From Paracidovorax avenae ATCC 19860 (GTDB lineage: Bacteria > Pseudomonadota > Gammaproteobacteria > Burkholderiales > Burkholderiaceae_C): a stretch of DNA of 64,000 nt. Where the stretch lies: positions 1,426,001-1,490,000 of the forward strand of contig NC_015138.1 of the NCBI RefSeq assembly GCF_000176855.2, read 5' to 3'. Under the pieces are notes generated by a model that ran no database searches, was not told the DNA's origin, and worked only from the letters and a program-made list of their open reading frames with translations. The translations under genes were made by a program, and so were the position numbers. Of the stretch, positions 40,607 to 48,949 are shown piece after piece (the stretch's first letter is position 1; each line of letters opens with the position of its first letter).

Positions 40607-41578
40607 CTAGCGCAGCGTGCGCTCCAGCCACCGCAGCAGGTGGTGGTTGACAGCCTCGGGGTTGTCCAGGTTGGAGAGATGGCCCGCGGCCGGCACCAGC
40701 ACGGCATCGCAGCCCAGCGAGTGCGCCAGGTCCTGCATCCCGCGGGGCGGGCAGGCGGTATCGCCGTCGCCGCACATCATCAGCGTGGTGGCCGGGTCCA
40801 GCGCCGCCAGCCGGTCCGGTGCATCGCGGCGCGCCAGCAGGAGCCGGCCCAGGGGGACGATCGAATCACGCAGCCGGTCGGTGGGCATCGACGCCAGGCA
40901 GCGGGCGAACGCCGCCGGATGCGCAGCATCCATGTCCGTGCCGGCGCGGAAGAAAAGCGGAACGATGGCCCGCGCCAGTGGCGGGGTGACACGCCCTGCG
41001 GCCTCGATGGCGTCGAGCAGGCCCGCGTAGTGGCGGTGCGTCGCTTCGGGCTCCGCGCCGAGACGGGAGCCCATCAGCACCAGGCTGCGCACCCGCCCGG
41101 GCGCCAGCAGTGCCAGTTCCGCGCCCCACAGGCCGCCGGCCGACAGGCCGACCACGGCGAACTCGTCGATCTGCAAGGCATCGAGCATGGACAGCATGTG
41201 ACCGGCCAGGGCCTGCAGGTCGTGCGTGCCGCCCGGCAGCGGGCCGGATGCTCCGTGGCCCCAGAGATCGGGCGCGATCACGCGGTAGCAGCGCGACAGG
41301 GCCCGGATCTGGGGCTCCCACATCGTGGAGTTCCACAGATAGCTGTGGCCCAGCAGGACGGTGGGCCCCCTGCCGCGGTCCTGGTAGCGAAGATGGCCCC
41401 CTTCCGCCGTGGGCAGCCGCAGGACCTGTTCCTCGGCGAACGCGCTGAAGTCGTCACCGGTCGGAAAGGCCGCCGTCTCCGGGCCCGTCACGCGGAACCG
41501 CAGCGCCGGCCGCCGCGGTTGCCCACCCTCGGCGCAGGGAGGCATTCCGGTGCGCGGCGGGTGGGGAAATCGGGCCAT
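40607..41578 (-). CDS. Alpha/beta hydrolase
   Basis: 323 residues. Core fold features: VLLGHSYLWNSTMWEPQI (HG-type oxyanion region as GHS), nucleophile VGLSAGGLWG, acid residue in MCGDGDTACPP and histidine in PAAGHLSNLD. Similar to the 3-oxoadipate enol-lactonase/BioH-type group; no aromatic degradation genes are near, so the substrate stays open. N-terminal ~45 residues are poorly conserved; a start at the second Met (41545) is possible. AGAGGAAGG sits 9-17 nt before the ATG at 41578. Confidence 0.85.
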   Translation of the reverse strand: MARFPHPPRTGMPPCAEGGQPRRPALRFRVTGPETAAFPTGDDFSAFAEEQVLRLPTAEGGHLRYQDRGRGPTVLLGHSYLWNSTMWEPQIRALSRCYRVIAPDLWGHGASGPLPGGTHDLQALAGHMLSMLDALQIDEFAVVGLSAGGLWGAELALLAPGRVRSLVLMGSRLGAEPEATHRHYAGLLDAIEAAGRVTPPLARAIVPLFFRAGTDMDAAHPAAFARCLASMPTDRLRDSIVPLGRLLLARRDAPDRLAALDPATTLMMCGDGDTACPPRGMQDLAHSLGCDAVLVPAAGHLSNLDNPEAVNHHLLRWLERTLR

Positions 41579-41813
41579 GGACAGCGACCTTCCTCTGCAA
41601 AAAAAGGGACCGCTGAATGCTAGCCGCTGCTAGCTTTATTGTTTATTAGAGTATTTGTGAATAACCATAAATATCTTTTATTAATCAAGACGGGCAGGCG
41701 GCCGGCACTGCCCATGAATAAAGCCGCTCGCGCGGCGACTGCCATGCGAGCGGCTTGTGGGGCGGAGCAGCGCGGGCTGCTTCCGCAAAAGGTTCTGAGC
41801 GAGGTGCCTGCGT
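41579..41813. other. AT-rich intergenic region
   Basis: 235 bp between the hydrolase start and the glycine-zipper lipoprotein stop (both minus). It is strikingly AT-rich from about 41633 to 41690 against the GC-rich background. It contains the repeat GCTAGC-CGCT-GCTAGC at 41619-41634 just upstream of the hydrolase, and the terminator at 41721-41756. I see no gene. Confidence 0.55.
41721..41756 (-). terminator. Intrinsic terminator after the glycine-zipper lipoprotein gene
   Basis: Perfect 11-bp stem AAGCCGCTCGC / GCGAGCGGCTT with a 14-nt loop. On the minus strand the stem is followed by TATTCATG, a weak T-rich tail. It lies 58 nt past the lipoprotein stop and upstream of the hydrolase, so it separates the two transcription units. 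Confidence 0.65.
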
Positions 41814-42041
41814 TCAGCGGCGGCGCTGGTCGCGGTCTTCGCCCAGTTCGTGGCCGATGAGCGCACCCGCTGCTGCACCACCCACGGTGGCTGCGGTGCC
41901 GCCAACCGCGCTGCCCAGCACGCCGCCAGCCACGGCGCCCACGCCGGTGCCGATCTGTGCGTTGGACGGATTGGAAGAGCATCCTGCCAGGCCCAGTGCG
42001 GCGACGCAGGCGGCGGCGGAGAGGAGATGGCGGTAGTTCAT
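41814..42041 (-). CDS. Glycine-zipper 2TM lipoprotein, OsmB/SlyB-like
   Basis: 75 residues from ATG 42041 with CACAAGGAGCACACC upstream; an upstream in-frame extension of 33 codons has no homology. Lipoprotein signal with lipobox LAGC (Cys21). The mature part is a Gly-zipper (IGTGVGAVAGGVLGSAVGG, then GGAAAGALIGHELGED) followed by a basic tail DQRRR. Such small outer-membrane lipoproteins are often osmotic or stationary-phase stress genes. An intrinsic terminator follows. Confidence 0.9.
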   Translation of the reverse strand: MNYRHLLSAAACVAALGLAGCSSNPSNAQIGTGVGAVAGGVLGSAVGGTAATVGGAAAGALIGHELGEDRDQRRR

Positions 42042-42177
42042 GGTGTGCTCCTTGTGTGGAATTGCAGGCTCAGGGAATGTCCTTCTACCCATGTGCGCAC
42101 TATCGCTCCGCTCGCTGCAGGCGTGTGTAAGCAGCTCCAACCGCCGGTTGTAGGACGTTACTGTCCGGCCCGCTTTC

Positions 42178-42510
42178 TCACTCGGGAACCAGGCACAGCG
42201 TCAGCAGCAGCGACGCATCGGTCAGTCCGCGCAGCGAATGGACCGCACGGGCCTGCAGATGGACGAGGTCGCCCGCGCGCAGCAGGCTGGCACCCGAAGC
42301 GGTGTGCAGTTCCACTTCTCCCTCGATGCACTGGATCGTGAACTCCCCGGGCACCTCGTGCTGGCGAAGCTCCTTGCCCGCGGGCAGAACAGCCCGTATC
42401 ACTTCGAGCTGCGCCGCCTTGATGATGGCCGAGGTGGCGGTTCCCGCCAGCGCGGCACCGAGCGGGCGGACGCTGACGACTTCGGCGGAACGTGCATGCT
42501 GCAAAGCCAT
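42178..42510 (-). CDS. Cupin-domain protein
   Basis: 110 residues from ATG 42510 with CCAGAGGAGTTTTCC upstream. Single cupin barrel: LRQHEVPGEFTIQCIEGEVEL and LLRAGDLVHLQARAVHSLRG correspond to the two cupin motifs, with reduced metal ligands (one His and one Glu in motif 1, one His in motif 2). Biochemical role unknown; similar small cupins are often stress-linked or sugar-binding. It stands alone between the stress lipoprotein and amiC. Confidence 0.83.
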   Translation of the reverse strand: MALQHARSAEVVSVRPLGAALAGTATSAIIKAAQLEVIRAVLPAGKELRQHEVPGEFTIQCIEGEVELHTASGASLLRAGDLVHLQARAVHSLRGLTDASLLLTLCLVPE

Positions 42511-42645
42511 GGAAAACTCCTCTGGCCCCGGTGCGGGGCGTTTCGTCGTGGGGTGGATGGAACTGTGGCCCAGCCGGCGCCGCAAGGCAATGCCTGCATG
42601 CCCCCGGGCAGCCTGCGGAGTGCCGGCCGGTCCGGGGCCGGGGAT

Positions 42646-44196
42646 TCAGACGGACCGGCTGCGCGCGAGCGGCGGATTCTTCGCGAAATAGCGCGTGATG
42701 CCGCGCATCAGCGCATCCGCCAGTTGCTGCTGGTAGGCGGCCGTGCGGAGCTTGGCTTCTTCTTCGGGGTTGCTGATGAAGGCGGTCTCCACCAGCACGC
42801 TGGGAATGTCCGGCGCCTTCAGCACGGCGAAACCGGCCTGCTCCACCCGTGGCTTGTGGAGTCTGGCCATGTTCCCGATCTCGCCCAGCAGCACGCTGCC
42901 GAGCTTGAGGCTGTCGTTGATCTGCGCCGTGGTGCTCATGTCGAGCAGGGCGCTCTGCACATGCCTGTCCTGGCTGCGCACGTTCAGCCCTCCGACGAGG
43001 TCGGACTGGTTTTCCTTGTTGGCCAGCCACCGCGCGGCCGTGCTGGACGCACCGCTCTGGCTGAGCGCGAAGACGCTCGCGCCGCGGGCGGCCGGCGTGG
43101 TGAAGGCGTCGGCATGGATGCTGACGAACAGGTCCGCCTGCACGCGCCGCGCCTTTTCCACCCGCACGCCCAGCGGCACGAAGAAATCCGCGTCGCGGGT
43201 CATGAAGGCGCGCATCGGGTTGCCCCCGACGGTGGTGGCATTGATCCGGTCGCGCAACAGGAACGCGACCTTCAGGACCACGTCCTTCTCGCGTGTTCCG
43301 CCCGGACCGGTGGCGCCGGGGTCTTCTCCGCCATGGCCCGGATCGAGGGCGATGATGATGAGCCGGTCGGTGGCCCGGGCAATGGCCGGGGCGGCGGGCG
43401 CCGCTCCGCTGCCCGCATGCGGCGGCGCGGGCGCGGCGGCCACTGCCGGAGGCGTGGCCGCCGGTGCACCAGACGGCGTGGCCACCGGCGCCGTGGGGCC
43501 GGGCGATGCCGCGGGCAGGCCGCCCGGCGCCGCAGGAGCGGCTTTGCCCGGCGGCGTGTTGTGCTGCGCGATCAGGTCGCCGATCGGGTCGCCGGCCGTG
43601 CCCGGACGCGCCGCGGCGATGTTGGGCAGCGGGGCGGGGGCGGCGGAAGTCCCCGCGGAGGCGGTGCCCGGTGCTGCATCCCGCAGGCGCTCGGCGATCA
43701 GGGTCTCCAGCGGATCCTCGGGTTCGGCGGGGTAGAGGTCGAAGACCAGCCGGTGCCGGTAGGCGGCGATCGGCGGCAGGGTGAAGACCTGGGGCAGCGC
43801 GGCGCGCTTGAGGTCCACCACCAGCCGCACGACGCCCGGGGCGTTCTGGCCGACACGGATGCCGGCGATGTTGGGGTCGTCCGGCTTCACCTTCGCGACC
43901 AGTTCGCGCAGTTCGGGGTTCAGGTCGATGCCTTCGATGTCCACTGCCAGCCGCGGCGGCGTGGCCACGAAGAACTGCTTGGCGGTGAGCTGCTGGTCCG
44001 ATTCGATGGTCACGCGGGAATAGTCCTGCGCCGGCCATACGCGCACCGCGACGATGCCCGCGCCGCGGGCGATCTGCGTGGCCCCGAGCAGGAGCACGAG
44101 GGATCCGGCGCGCAGCAGCCTGCGCCGCGACGGGCCATGCGCCAGCGGCGATGGGGCGGCGGGCGGGAGGGAGGAGGGGAGGGCGTCTTCGCTCAT
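42646..44196 (-). CDS. amiC: N-acetylmuramoyl-L-alanine amidase, AmiC-like
   Basis: 516 residues from the ATG at 44196 overlapping the tsaE stop (ATGA). Tat-type signal SRRRLLRAGSLVLLLGATQIARG, an AMIN domain at about residues 48-160 for septal peptidoglycan binding, an Ala/Pro/Gly-rich linker (about 185-290), then the Amidase_3 zinc domain: LDPGHGGEDPGATG, GTREKDVVLKVA, VSIHADAF and the catalytic glutamate in SVLVETAFISNPEEE. Cleaves the amide bond between MurNAc and the stem peptide for daughter-cell separation. tsaE-amiC is the common order in beta-proteobacteria. Confidence 0.96.
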   Translation of the reverse strand: MSEDALPSSLPPAAPSPLAHGPSRRRLLRAGSLVLLLGATQIARGAGIVAVRVWPAQDYSRVTIESDQQLTAKQFFVATPPRLAVDIEGIDLNPELRELVAKVKPDDPNIAGIRVGQNAPGVVRLVVDLKRAALPQVFTLPPIAAYRHRLVFDLYPAEPEDPLETLIAERLRDAAPGTASAGTSAAPAPLPNIAAARPGTAGDPIGDLIAQHNTPPGKAAPAAPGGLPAASPGPTAPVATPSGAPAATPPAVAAAPAPPHAGSGAAPAAPAIARATDRLIIIALDPGHGGEDPGATGPGGTREKDVVLKVAFLLRDRINATTVGGNPMRAFMTRDADFFVPLGVRVEKARRVQADLFVSIHADAFTTPAARGASVFALSQSGASSTAARWLANKENQSDLVGGLNVRSQDRHVQSALLDMSTTAQINDSLKLGSVLLGEIGNMARLHKPRVEQAGFAVLKAPDIPSVLVETAFISNPEEEAKLRTAAYQQQLADALMRGITRYFAKNPPLARSRSV

Positions 44197-44738
44197 TCTG
44201 CGGGAAGTGCTTGCACCAGGGTACGGCCGAGGGGAGTGCCGGCGCGCAACAGGACCAGCCGGGCCAGGCCGTCGCCATCGTACGCGCCATTGGCGGGAGG
44301 GGATGCTTCGATCTGTAGGACGAGGTCGGCGGCGGGCAGCAAGCCCGCGGCTTTCTCGGGCCACTCGGCGAGCTTCAGGCCGGGCCCCGCGAAGATGTCG
44401 CGAAAGCCTGCGTCCTCCCATTCGCGGGGATCGCCGAAGCGGTAGAAGTCGAAATGCCACGCCGGCCCGGTGGCGGTGTCATGCGGCTCCACCACGGCGT
44501 AGGTCGGGCTCTTGATCCGGCCCTGCACGCCCAGGGCGCGCAGCAGGTGCCGCACGAAAGTGGTCTTGCCCGCGCCCAGGTCGCCGTCCAGGGTGACGAA
44601 GGCGTTCGCCAGCGCGGGCTGCGCGGCGAGTGCGCGCGCGAATGCCGCGGTGTCGTCCTCGCTCCGCCAGACCCTTTGCAGGGTGTCGGTTCCGGAGGGG
44701 CTTTCTACAATCCCCGGGTGATGTCGTGCAGCAGTCAA
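44193..44738 (-). CDS. tsaE: tRNA threonylcarbamoyladenosine biosynthesis ATPase TsaE
   Basis: About 181 residues. P-loop GDLGAGKT, KSPTYAVVEPH, the WHFDFYRFGDPREWEDAGF block and LKLAEWPEKA are all family motifs. There is no ATG or GTG near the N-terminus; TTG at 44738 with TGAGGAACGAG just upstream is the only reasonable start, and it lies inside the first codons of the divergent queG, so the two 5' ends overlap by 18 bp. Works with TsaB and TsaD in forming t6A at position 37 of ANN-decoding tRNAs. Its TGA overlaps amiC. Confidence 0.9.
   Translation of the reverse strand: MTAARHHPGIVESPSGTDTLQRVWRSEDDTAAFARALAAQPALANAFVTLDGDLGAGKTTFVRHLLRALGVQGRIKSPTYAVVEPHDTATGPAWHFDFYRFGDPREWEDAGFRDIFAGPGLKLAEWPEKAAGLLPAADLVLQIEASPPANGAYDGDGLARLVLLRAGTPLGRTLVQALPAE
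44706..44711 (+). promoter_or_regulatory. -10-like TACAAT of queG
   Basis: TACAAT ends 9 nt before the ATG at 44721, with no Shine-Dalgarno sequence between. The box itself lies within the tsaE coding sequence on the other strand. Confidence 0.45.
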
Positions 44739-45848
44739 CTCGTTCCTCAAATGCAAGGCTGGGCCCGCGAACTGGGATTTTCCCAAATTGGCGTCGCCGG
44801 CGTGGATTTGTCGTCGGCGGAGCCGGGGTTGATGCAATGGCTGGCCCAAGGGTTCCATGGAGACATGCACTACATGCAATCCCACGGGCTCAAGCGCGCC
44901 CGGCCGGCGGAACTGGTGCCCGGCACCGTGAGCGTGATCACCGTGCGCATGGACTACCTGCCGAGGCAGACCCTGGAGCGCACCGCGGAGCGCGAGGGTG
45001 CGCCAGCGGGGTGGCAGGCGGCCGAACTGGCGCGGCTGGACAGGCCCCGCGAAGGCATCGTGTCGGTCTATGCGCGGGGGCGGGACTACCACAAGGTGCT
45101 GCGCGCCCGGCTGCAGAAGCTCGCGGACCGCGTCGCCGGCGTGGTGGGGCCCTTCGGGCACCGCGTGTTCACCGACTCCGCGCCGGTGCTGGAGGCCGAG
45201 CTCGCCCGCCGCAGCGGGCAGGGCTGGCGCGGCAAGCACACGCTGGTGCTGCACCGCGAAGCCGGCTCCATGTTCTTCCTGGGCGAGATCTACGTCGACC
45301 TGCCCCTGGCACCCAGCGAGCCCGTGAGCGCGCATTGCGGTTCCTGCCAGGCCTGCATCGATGTCTGCCCCACGCACGCCATCGTCGCGCCGCAACGCGT
45401 GGATGCGCGGCGCTGCATTTCCTATCTCACCATCGAGCATTCCGGGCCCATTCCGGAAGCGCTGCGGCCCCTCATGGGCAACCGCGTCTATGGCTGCGAC
45501 GATTGCCAGCTCGCCTGCCCGTGGAACAAGTTCGCCCAGCCCGCGCAGGTGCCCGATTTCGACGAACGCCCCGGGCTCTCGGGGCGCCCGCTGGCCGAGT
45601 GGTTCGCCTGGGACGAAGGCACTTTCCTGCGCATGACCGAAGGCGGGCCGATCCGCCGCATCGGGCATGAGCGCTGGCTGCGCAACGTGGCCGTGGCGCT
45701 GGGCAATGCGTTGCGTGCCACCGGCGATCCGGCCCTGCGGGCTGCCCTGGCATCGCGCGTGGATGACCCGAGCCCCCTGGTGCGCGAGCACGTGGCGTGG
45801 GCCCTGGCGCAGGCCGCCGCGGGAACGCCGGAGCCGCCGCCCGCATGA
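44721..45848 (+). CDS. queG: Epoxyqueuosine reductase
   Basis: 375 residues from ATG 44721 (GTG 44718 precedes it; ATG 44751 would remove ten residues). Cobalamin-dependent reductase for the last step of queuosine synthesis. Visible features are LGFSQIGVAGVDLSSAEPGL, the AGPR-type region RVFTDSAPVLEAELARRSG, and two [4Fe-4S] motifs: CGSCQACIDVCPTHAIV and VYGCDDCQLACPWNKFA. C-terminal HEAT-like tail. Divergent from tsaE; the 5' ends overlap. Confidence 0.95.
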   Translation: MSCSSQLVPQMQGWARELGFSQIGVAGVDLSSAEPGLMQWLAQGFHGDMHYMQSHGLKRARPAELVPGTVSVITVRMDYLPRQTLERTAEREGAPAGWQAAELARLDRPREGIVSVYARGRDYHKVLRARLQKLADRVAGVVGPFGHRVFTDSAPVLEAELARRSGQGWRGKHTLVLHREAGSMFFLGEIYVDLPLAPSEPVSAHCGSCQACIDVCPTHAIVAPQRVDARRCISYLTIEHSGPIPEALRPLMGNRVYGCDDCQLACPWNKFAQPAQVPDFDERPGLSGRPLAEWFAWDEGTFLRMTEGGPIRRIGHERWLRNVAVALGNALRATGDPALRAALASRVDDPSPLVREHVAWALAQAAAGTPEPPPA

Positions 45849-45866
45849 GCGGACCGCGCGCAGCGC

Positions 45867-46775
45867 TCAGGGAGCGAGCCAGCCCAGCGCCAGCGGCAGG
45901 CTGAACACGCCCAGCACGGTGGACAGCGTCACCAGGCCCGCCACATAGGGCCCGTTGTAGCCCATGCGCGCGGCCAGCACGTAGCAGGTGGACGCGGTGG
46001 GCAGGGCCGAGAAGGCCATCAGCACCGTCGTCTGCACGGCGTCGAGCCTGAACCAGCGTGCCAGCAGGCAGGCCGCCACCGGCTGCACGAGGTGCCGTAT
46101 GGAAAGCACCGAGGCCGAGAGCAGCGTGCTGCGCGTGAGCAGGCCGAGCTGCATGCCTGCGCCCGCCGACATCAGCCCCAGGGCGATCGACGCGGCGCCG
46201 ACGCGGTTCACCGAGGGCTCCATCCATCCGGGAATGCGCAGGCCGAGCAGGTTCGCGGCCAGACCGGAAGCCGTCGCCAGGATCAGCGGATTGCGCGCCA
46301 GCTCCTTCAGGAAGCCCTGGCTGCCCGCGCGCGCCATGGGCCACACGGCGGCCACGTTGAAGATCGGCACGCAGACCCCGATCAGCACGGCGATGAGCTG
46401 CAGGCCCTGCGCGCCCGCCAGCCGCTCGGCCAGCGCCAGCCCGATGAACGAATTGAAGCGGAACGCCACCTGCGCGCTGGCGGCATGGTCGCGCGCATCG
46501 ATGCGGCCCGACAGGCCCGGAAGCTTCGGCAGCGCGTAGGCCAGGCCGATGCCGCACAGCCCCGTGAGCACGCCCGCGCCGATCAGGCCCGAGGTTTCGA
46601 TCACATGGATCGGGTTCTTCACGATCGACTGGAAAAGCAGCACCGGAAAGAGCAGGTAGTACACCAGGCTCTCGACGGGCTGCCAGACGGACCGGTTGAG
46701 GGCCGTGTAACGGCAGATCAGGTATCCGAAGAGGATGAGGGAAAAATCCGGGAAGAGAAGCTGCGCGTAGTTCAC
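45867..46775 (-). CDS. AEC family transporter
   Basis: 302 residues starting at GTG 46775 (VNYAQLLFPDFSLILFGYLI), the usual N-terminus of the family; an ATG at 46820 would add a Pro/Arg-rich stretch. About ten helices in two inverted halves, with the AEC motifs GLALAERLAGAQG, NPLILATASGLAANLLG and LPTASTCYVLAARMG. Auxin-efflux/malate-permease-type secondary carrier; substrate unknown. Its stop converges with queG, with a 6-bp inverted repeat spanning both stop codons (45846-45869). Confidence 0.9.
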   Translation of the reverse strand: MNYAQLLFPDFSLILFGYLICRYTALNRSVWQPVESLVYYLLFPVLLFQSIVKNPIHVIETSGLIGAGVLTGLCGIGLAYALPKLPGLSGRIDARDHAASAQVAFRFNSFIGLALAERLAGAQGLQLIAVLIGVCVPIFNVAAVWPMARAGSQGFLKELARNPLILATASGLAANLLGLRIPGWMEPSVNRVGAASIALGLMSAGAGMQLGLLTRSTLLSASVLSIRHLVQPVAACLLARWFRLDAVQTTVLMAFSALPTASTCYVLAARMGYNGPYVAGLVTLSTVLGVFSLPLALGWLAP

Positions 46776-46866
46776 CGCCCGCAGGATACCCGGCGCCCGC
46801 GCCGGCGGGTGCCGTGGCATGGAAATGCCGGCACGCCCGGGGCGCGGCCCCGCCTGCAACGAAGCG

Positions 46867-47778
46867 TCAGTCCTTGGACTTGAACACGCGGGCGCCGTCC
46901 GCGATGGCTTCCAGCACCTTCTTCAGACCCCGGTTCACCGGCTTGTCCTGTCGGAGGATGAAGGCCAGCGTGCGCCGCAGCTTCGGTTCGAGCGGGCGCA
47001 TCTCCAGGTCCTTGTGCCGGCCCGGGCCGGTCACCGCCATGCGGGGCAGCACGGCGCAGCCCAGGCCCGCCGCGACCATGGCCTTGATGGCCTCGACGCT
47101 GTCGAACTCCATCGCCGGCGGGCGCAGCGGCCCGGTGCCCTGGCGCAGCCATTCGTCCACGAGCGTGCGCGTCGTGGTTCCGGTGCCGAGCTTCACCATC
47201 GGCTGCTCGCCGAGCATCTCCGCGGTCACGGCGTCCGGCCACTGGCAGGTGCCGCGGCGGCAGATGGCCACGAAATCGTCCTCCAGCACCGGCGTCGCGG
47301 CGATCGCGCGGGAGTTGACGGGCAGGGTGACGAGGGCGACATCGATGATGTTGCCTTCGATCTGGCGCACGTAGTCCTCCGTATTGCCGGTGCTCACGAC
47401 GATCTGCAGCGACGGGTAGCGCTTGCGCAGGTCACGCAGCACCGCGGGAAGGAAGTAGAGGCAGGGCGTGAGGCCCGTGCCCAGGCGCACCGTGCCCGAC
47501 ACCCCGGCGGCATGGAAGGTTGCCGCGCTTACCGCGTTGGCGACCGCGGTCGCGACATGCGGTACCTGGGCGAGCAGGTCGCTGCCGGCGGGCGTGGCAC
47601 TCACGCGCCTTCCCACGCGTTCCACGAGCCGCACGGACAGTGCTCGCTCCAGCTTCTTGACCTGCACGCTGACGGCGGGCTGGGTGAGACCCAGGCGTTC
47701 GGCCGCCGCAGAAAAACTCCCCAGCTCGAGCACCAGTGCGAAGGTGCGGAGCTGCTCTAGATCGATGGTTGTTTCCAA
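46867..47778 (-). CDS. LysR-family transcriptional regulator
   Basis: 303 residues starting at TTG 47778 (product METTIDLEQL). Winged-helix domain at residues 6-65: LRTFALVLELGSFSAAAERL, LTQPAVSVQVKKLERALSVR. The effector domain follows from about residue 92 (GTVRLGTGLTPCLYFLPAVL). Divergent from the transcarbamylase-TSUP pair with a 106-nt AT-rich gap, the arrangement expected if it controls those genes. A candidate binding site is at 47798-47821. Confidence 0.94.
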   Translation of the reverse strand: METTIDLEQLRTFALVLELGSFSAAAERLGLTQPAVSVQVKKLERALSVRLVERVGRRVSATPAGSDLLAQVPHVATAVANAVSAATFHAAGVSGTVRLGTGLTPCLYFLPAVLRDLRKRYPSLQIVVSTGNTEDYVRQIEGNIIDVALVTLPVNSRAIAATPVLEDDFVAICRRGTCQWPDAVTAEMLGEQPMVKLGTGTTTRTLVDEWLRQGTGPLRPPAMEFDSVEAIKAMVAAGLGCAVLPRMAVTGPGRHKDLEMRPLEPKLRRTLAFILRQDKPVNRGLKKVLEAIADGARVFKSKD

Positions 47779-47797
47779 AATGATTTTTATGTTTCGT

Positions 47798-47821
47798 ATA
47801 AGAAAGAAAAACTTCTCTTAT
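47798..47821. promoter_or_regulatory. ATAAGA-N12-TCTTAT inverted repeat, candidate LysR binding site
   Basis: Perfect 6-bp inverted repeat with 12-nt spacer in the AT-rich gap between the LysR gene and the transcarbamylase gene, 20 nt upstream of the LysR start codon. Arm length and spacing are in the range of LysR-type boxes, though the T-N11-A core is not clear. Confidence 0.4.
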
Positions 47822-47884
47822 GGAAGCCTCGGAAAGAAGATTGAAGCAGAAAGTCAGCCCATCCGCACAACAAGATTGTTTCCA

Positions 47885-48949
47885 GTGTCGCAGTGCCACC
47901 GCTCCCTGCCCGATGGGCATCCACGCACCCTTTCCCACAGGGCTGCGCGCCAGCATCTCGTGTCGATCGACGACTGGTCGCGCGGGGATATCGAGAACCT
48001 GCTGGACGTGACGGAAGACATCCGCCGCCATCCGGGCGAATTCGCCTACAGCCTCGCAGGCTCGCTCGTCTGCACCGCGTTCTTCGAGCCCAGCACCCGC
48101 ACGCGCCTGAGCTTCGAGGCGGCCGCCCACCGGCTGGGCGCGAAGGTGCTGAGCATGGGCGACATGCAGACCACCCGCATGGGCCTGGGCGAGAGTGCTT
48201 CCGACACCCTGCGCATGGCAGGCTACTACGCGGACCTGGTCGTGGCGCGGCATGCGCAGGACGGCATGGTGGAGCGCATGGCGCAGGCGCTCGAGGTGCC
48301 CGTGGTGAACGCGGGCGAAGGCCTGCATCGCCATCCGACGCAGACCCTGATCGACCTCTTCACCATGCGCAAGCACTTTGGCACGCTGGACGGCCTGCGC
48401 GTGGGCATCTGCGGAGGGCTGCGGTACTCCCGGGCGGCCAAGTCGCTGTTGGCCGGGCTGCGGGCCTTCCGCGACGTGCGGGTGCATGTGGTGGATGCGG
48501 TAGGCGATACCGAGGCGGCGCAGGCGCAGCGCGCACCGCTGGCGCAGGTCGCCGGGGCGGGTGCCCAGGAGCACGCCTGCGTGGCCGACATGCTGGGCCA
48601 GGTGGATGTGCTCTATGTCGTGCGCGTGCAGCGCGAGCAGTACCGCGACGAGGCCTCCCACGCGATGCAGCTGGAGCGCTGCCGCGTCGATCGCCGCCTG
48701 CTGCAGGGCCTGCGGGGCGACCTGGTGGTGATGCACTGCTTGCCCCGCGGCGGAGAACTCCCCGAGGACGTGGACGACACGCCCTTCAACCACTACTTCC
48801 GGCAGGCGGCCAACGGCGTGGCCGTGCGCATGGCGGTACTCCAGCGCTACCTGGGCCGGTTCCGCCTGACGACGGCAGCCCTGATGGGCGACCGGCTGCA
48901 CCTGGACATCGCTCCCCCGTCTTCCGCCAACAGGTCCGTCGCATGGTGA
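47885..48949 (+). CDS. Aspartate carbamoyltransferase-like transcarbamylase, divergent active site
   Basis: About 354 residues from GTG 47885; GTG 47960 is a shorter alternative. Carbamoyl-phosphate motif [13 protein letters not shown] is intact (Ser70-Arg74), as are [10 protein letters not shown] (His150) and the aspartate-site-like RVQRE (Arg247, Gln249). Two changes are striking: the 80s loop reads TTRMGLGES where ATCase has SLGKKGET, so the catalytic Lys84 is Leu101, and HPLPR is HCLPR (284-288), as in ornithine transcarbamylase. It is not with pyr genes but with a LysR regulator and a TSUP permease. A carbamoyl transfer to or from an unknown amine is likely; pyrimidine synthesis is doubtful. 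Confidence 0.82.
   Translation: MSQCHRSLPDGHPRTLSHRAARQHLVSIDDWSRGDIENLLDVTEDIRRHPGEFAYSLAGSLVCTAFFEPSTRTRLSFEAAAHRLGAKVLSMGDMQTTRMGLGESASDTLRMAGYYADLVVARHAQDGMVERMAQALEVPVVNAGEGLHRHPTQTLIDLFTMRKHFGTLDGLRVGICGGLRYSRAAKSLLAGLRAFRDVRVHVVDAVGDTEAAQAQRAPLAQVAGAGAQEHACVADMLGQVDVLYVVRVQREQYRDEASHAMQLERCRVDRRLLQGLRGDLVVMHCLPRGGELPEDVDDTPFNHYFRQAANGVAVRMAVLQRYLGRFRLTTAALMGDRLHLDIAPPSSANRSVAW

Noticed and set aside
41633..41690. AT-rich stretch considered as a replication or attachment site
   Set aside because: No repeats of DnaA-box or att type and no recombinase or replication gene nearby; most likely a promoter region.
47820..48011. Small open frame beginning with ATG just upstream of the transcarbamylase
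   Set aside because: Frame runs out of phase into the transcarbamylase N-terminus, has no good ribosome site and reads as Arg/Ser-rich shadow; a leader peptide cannot be fully excluded.
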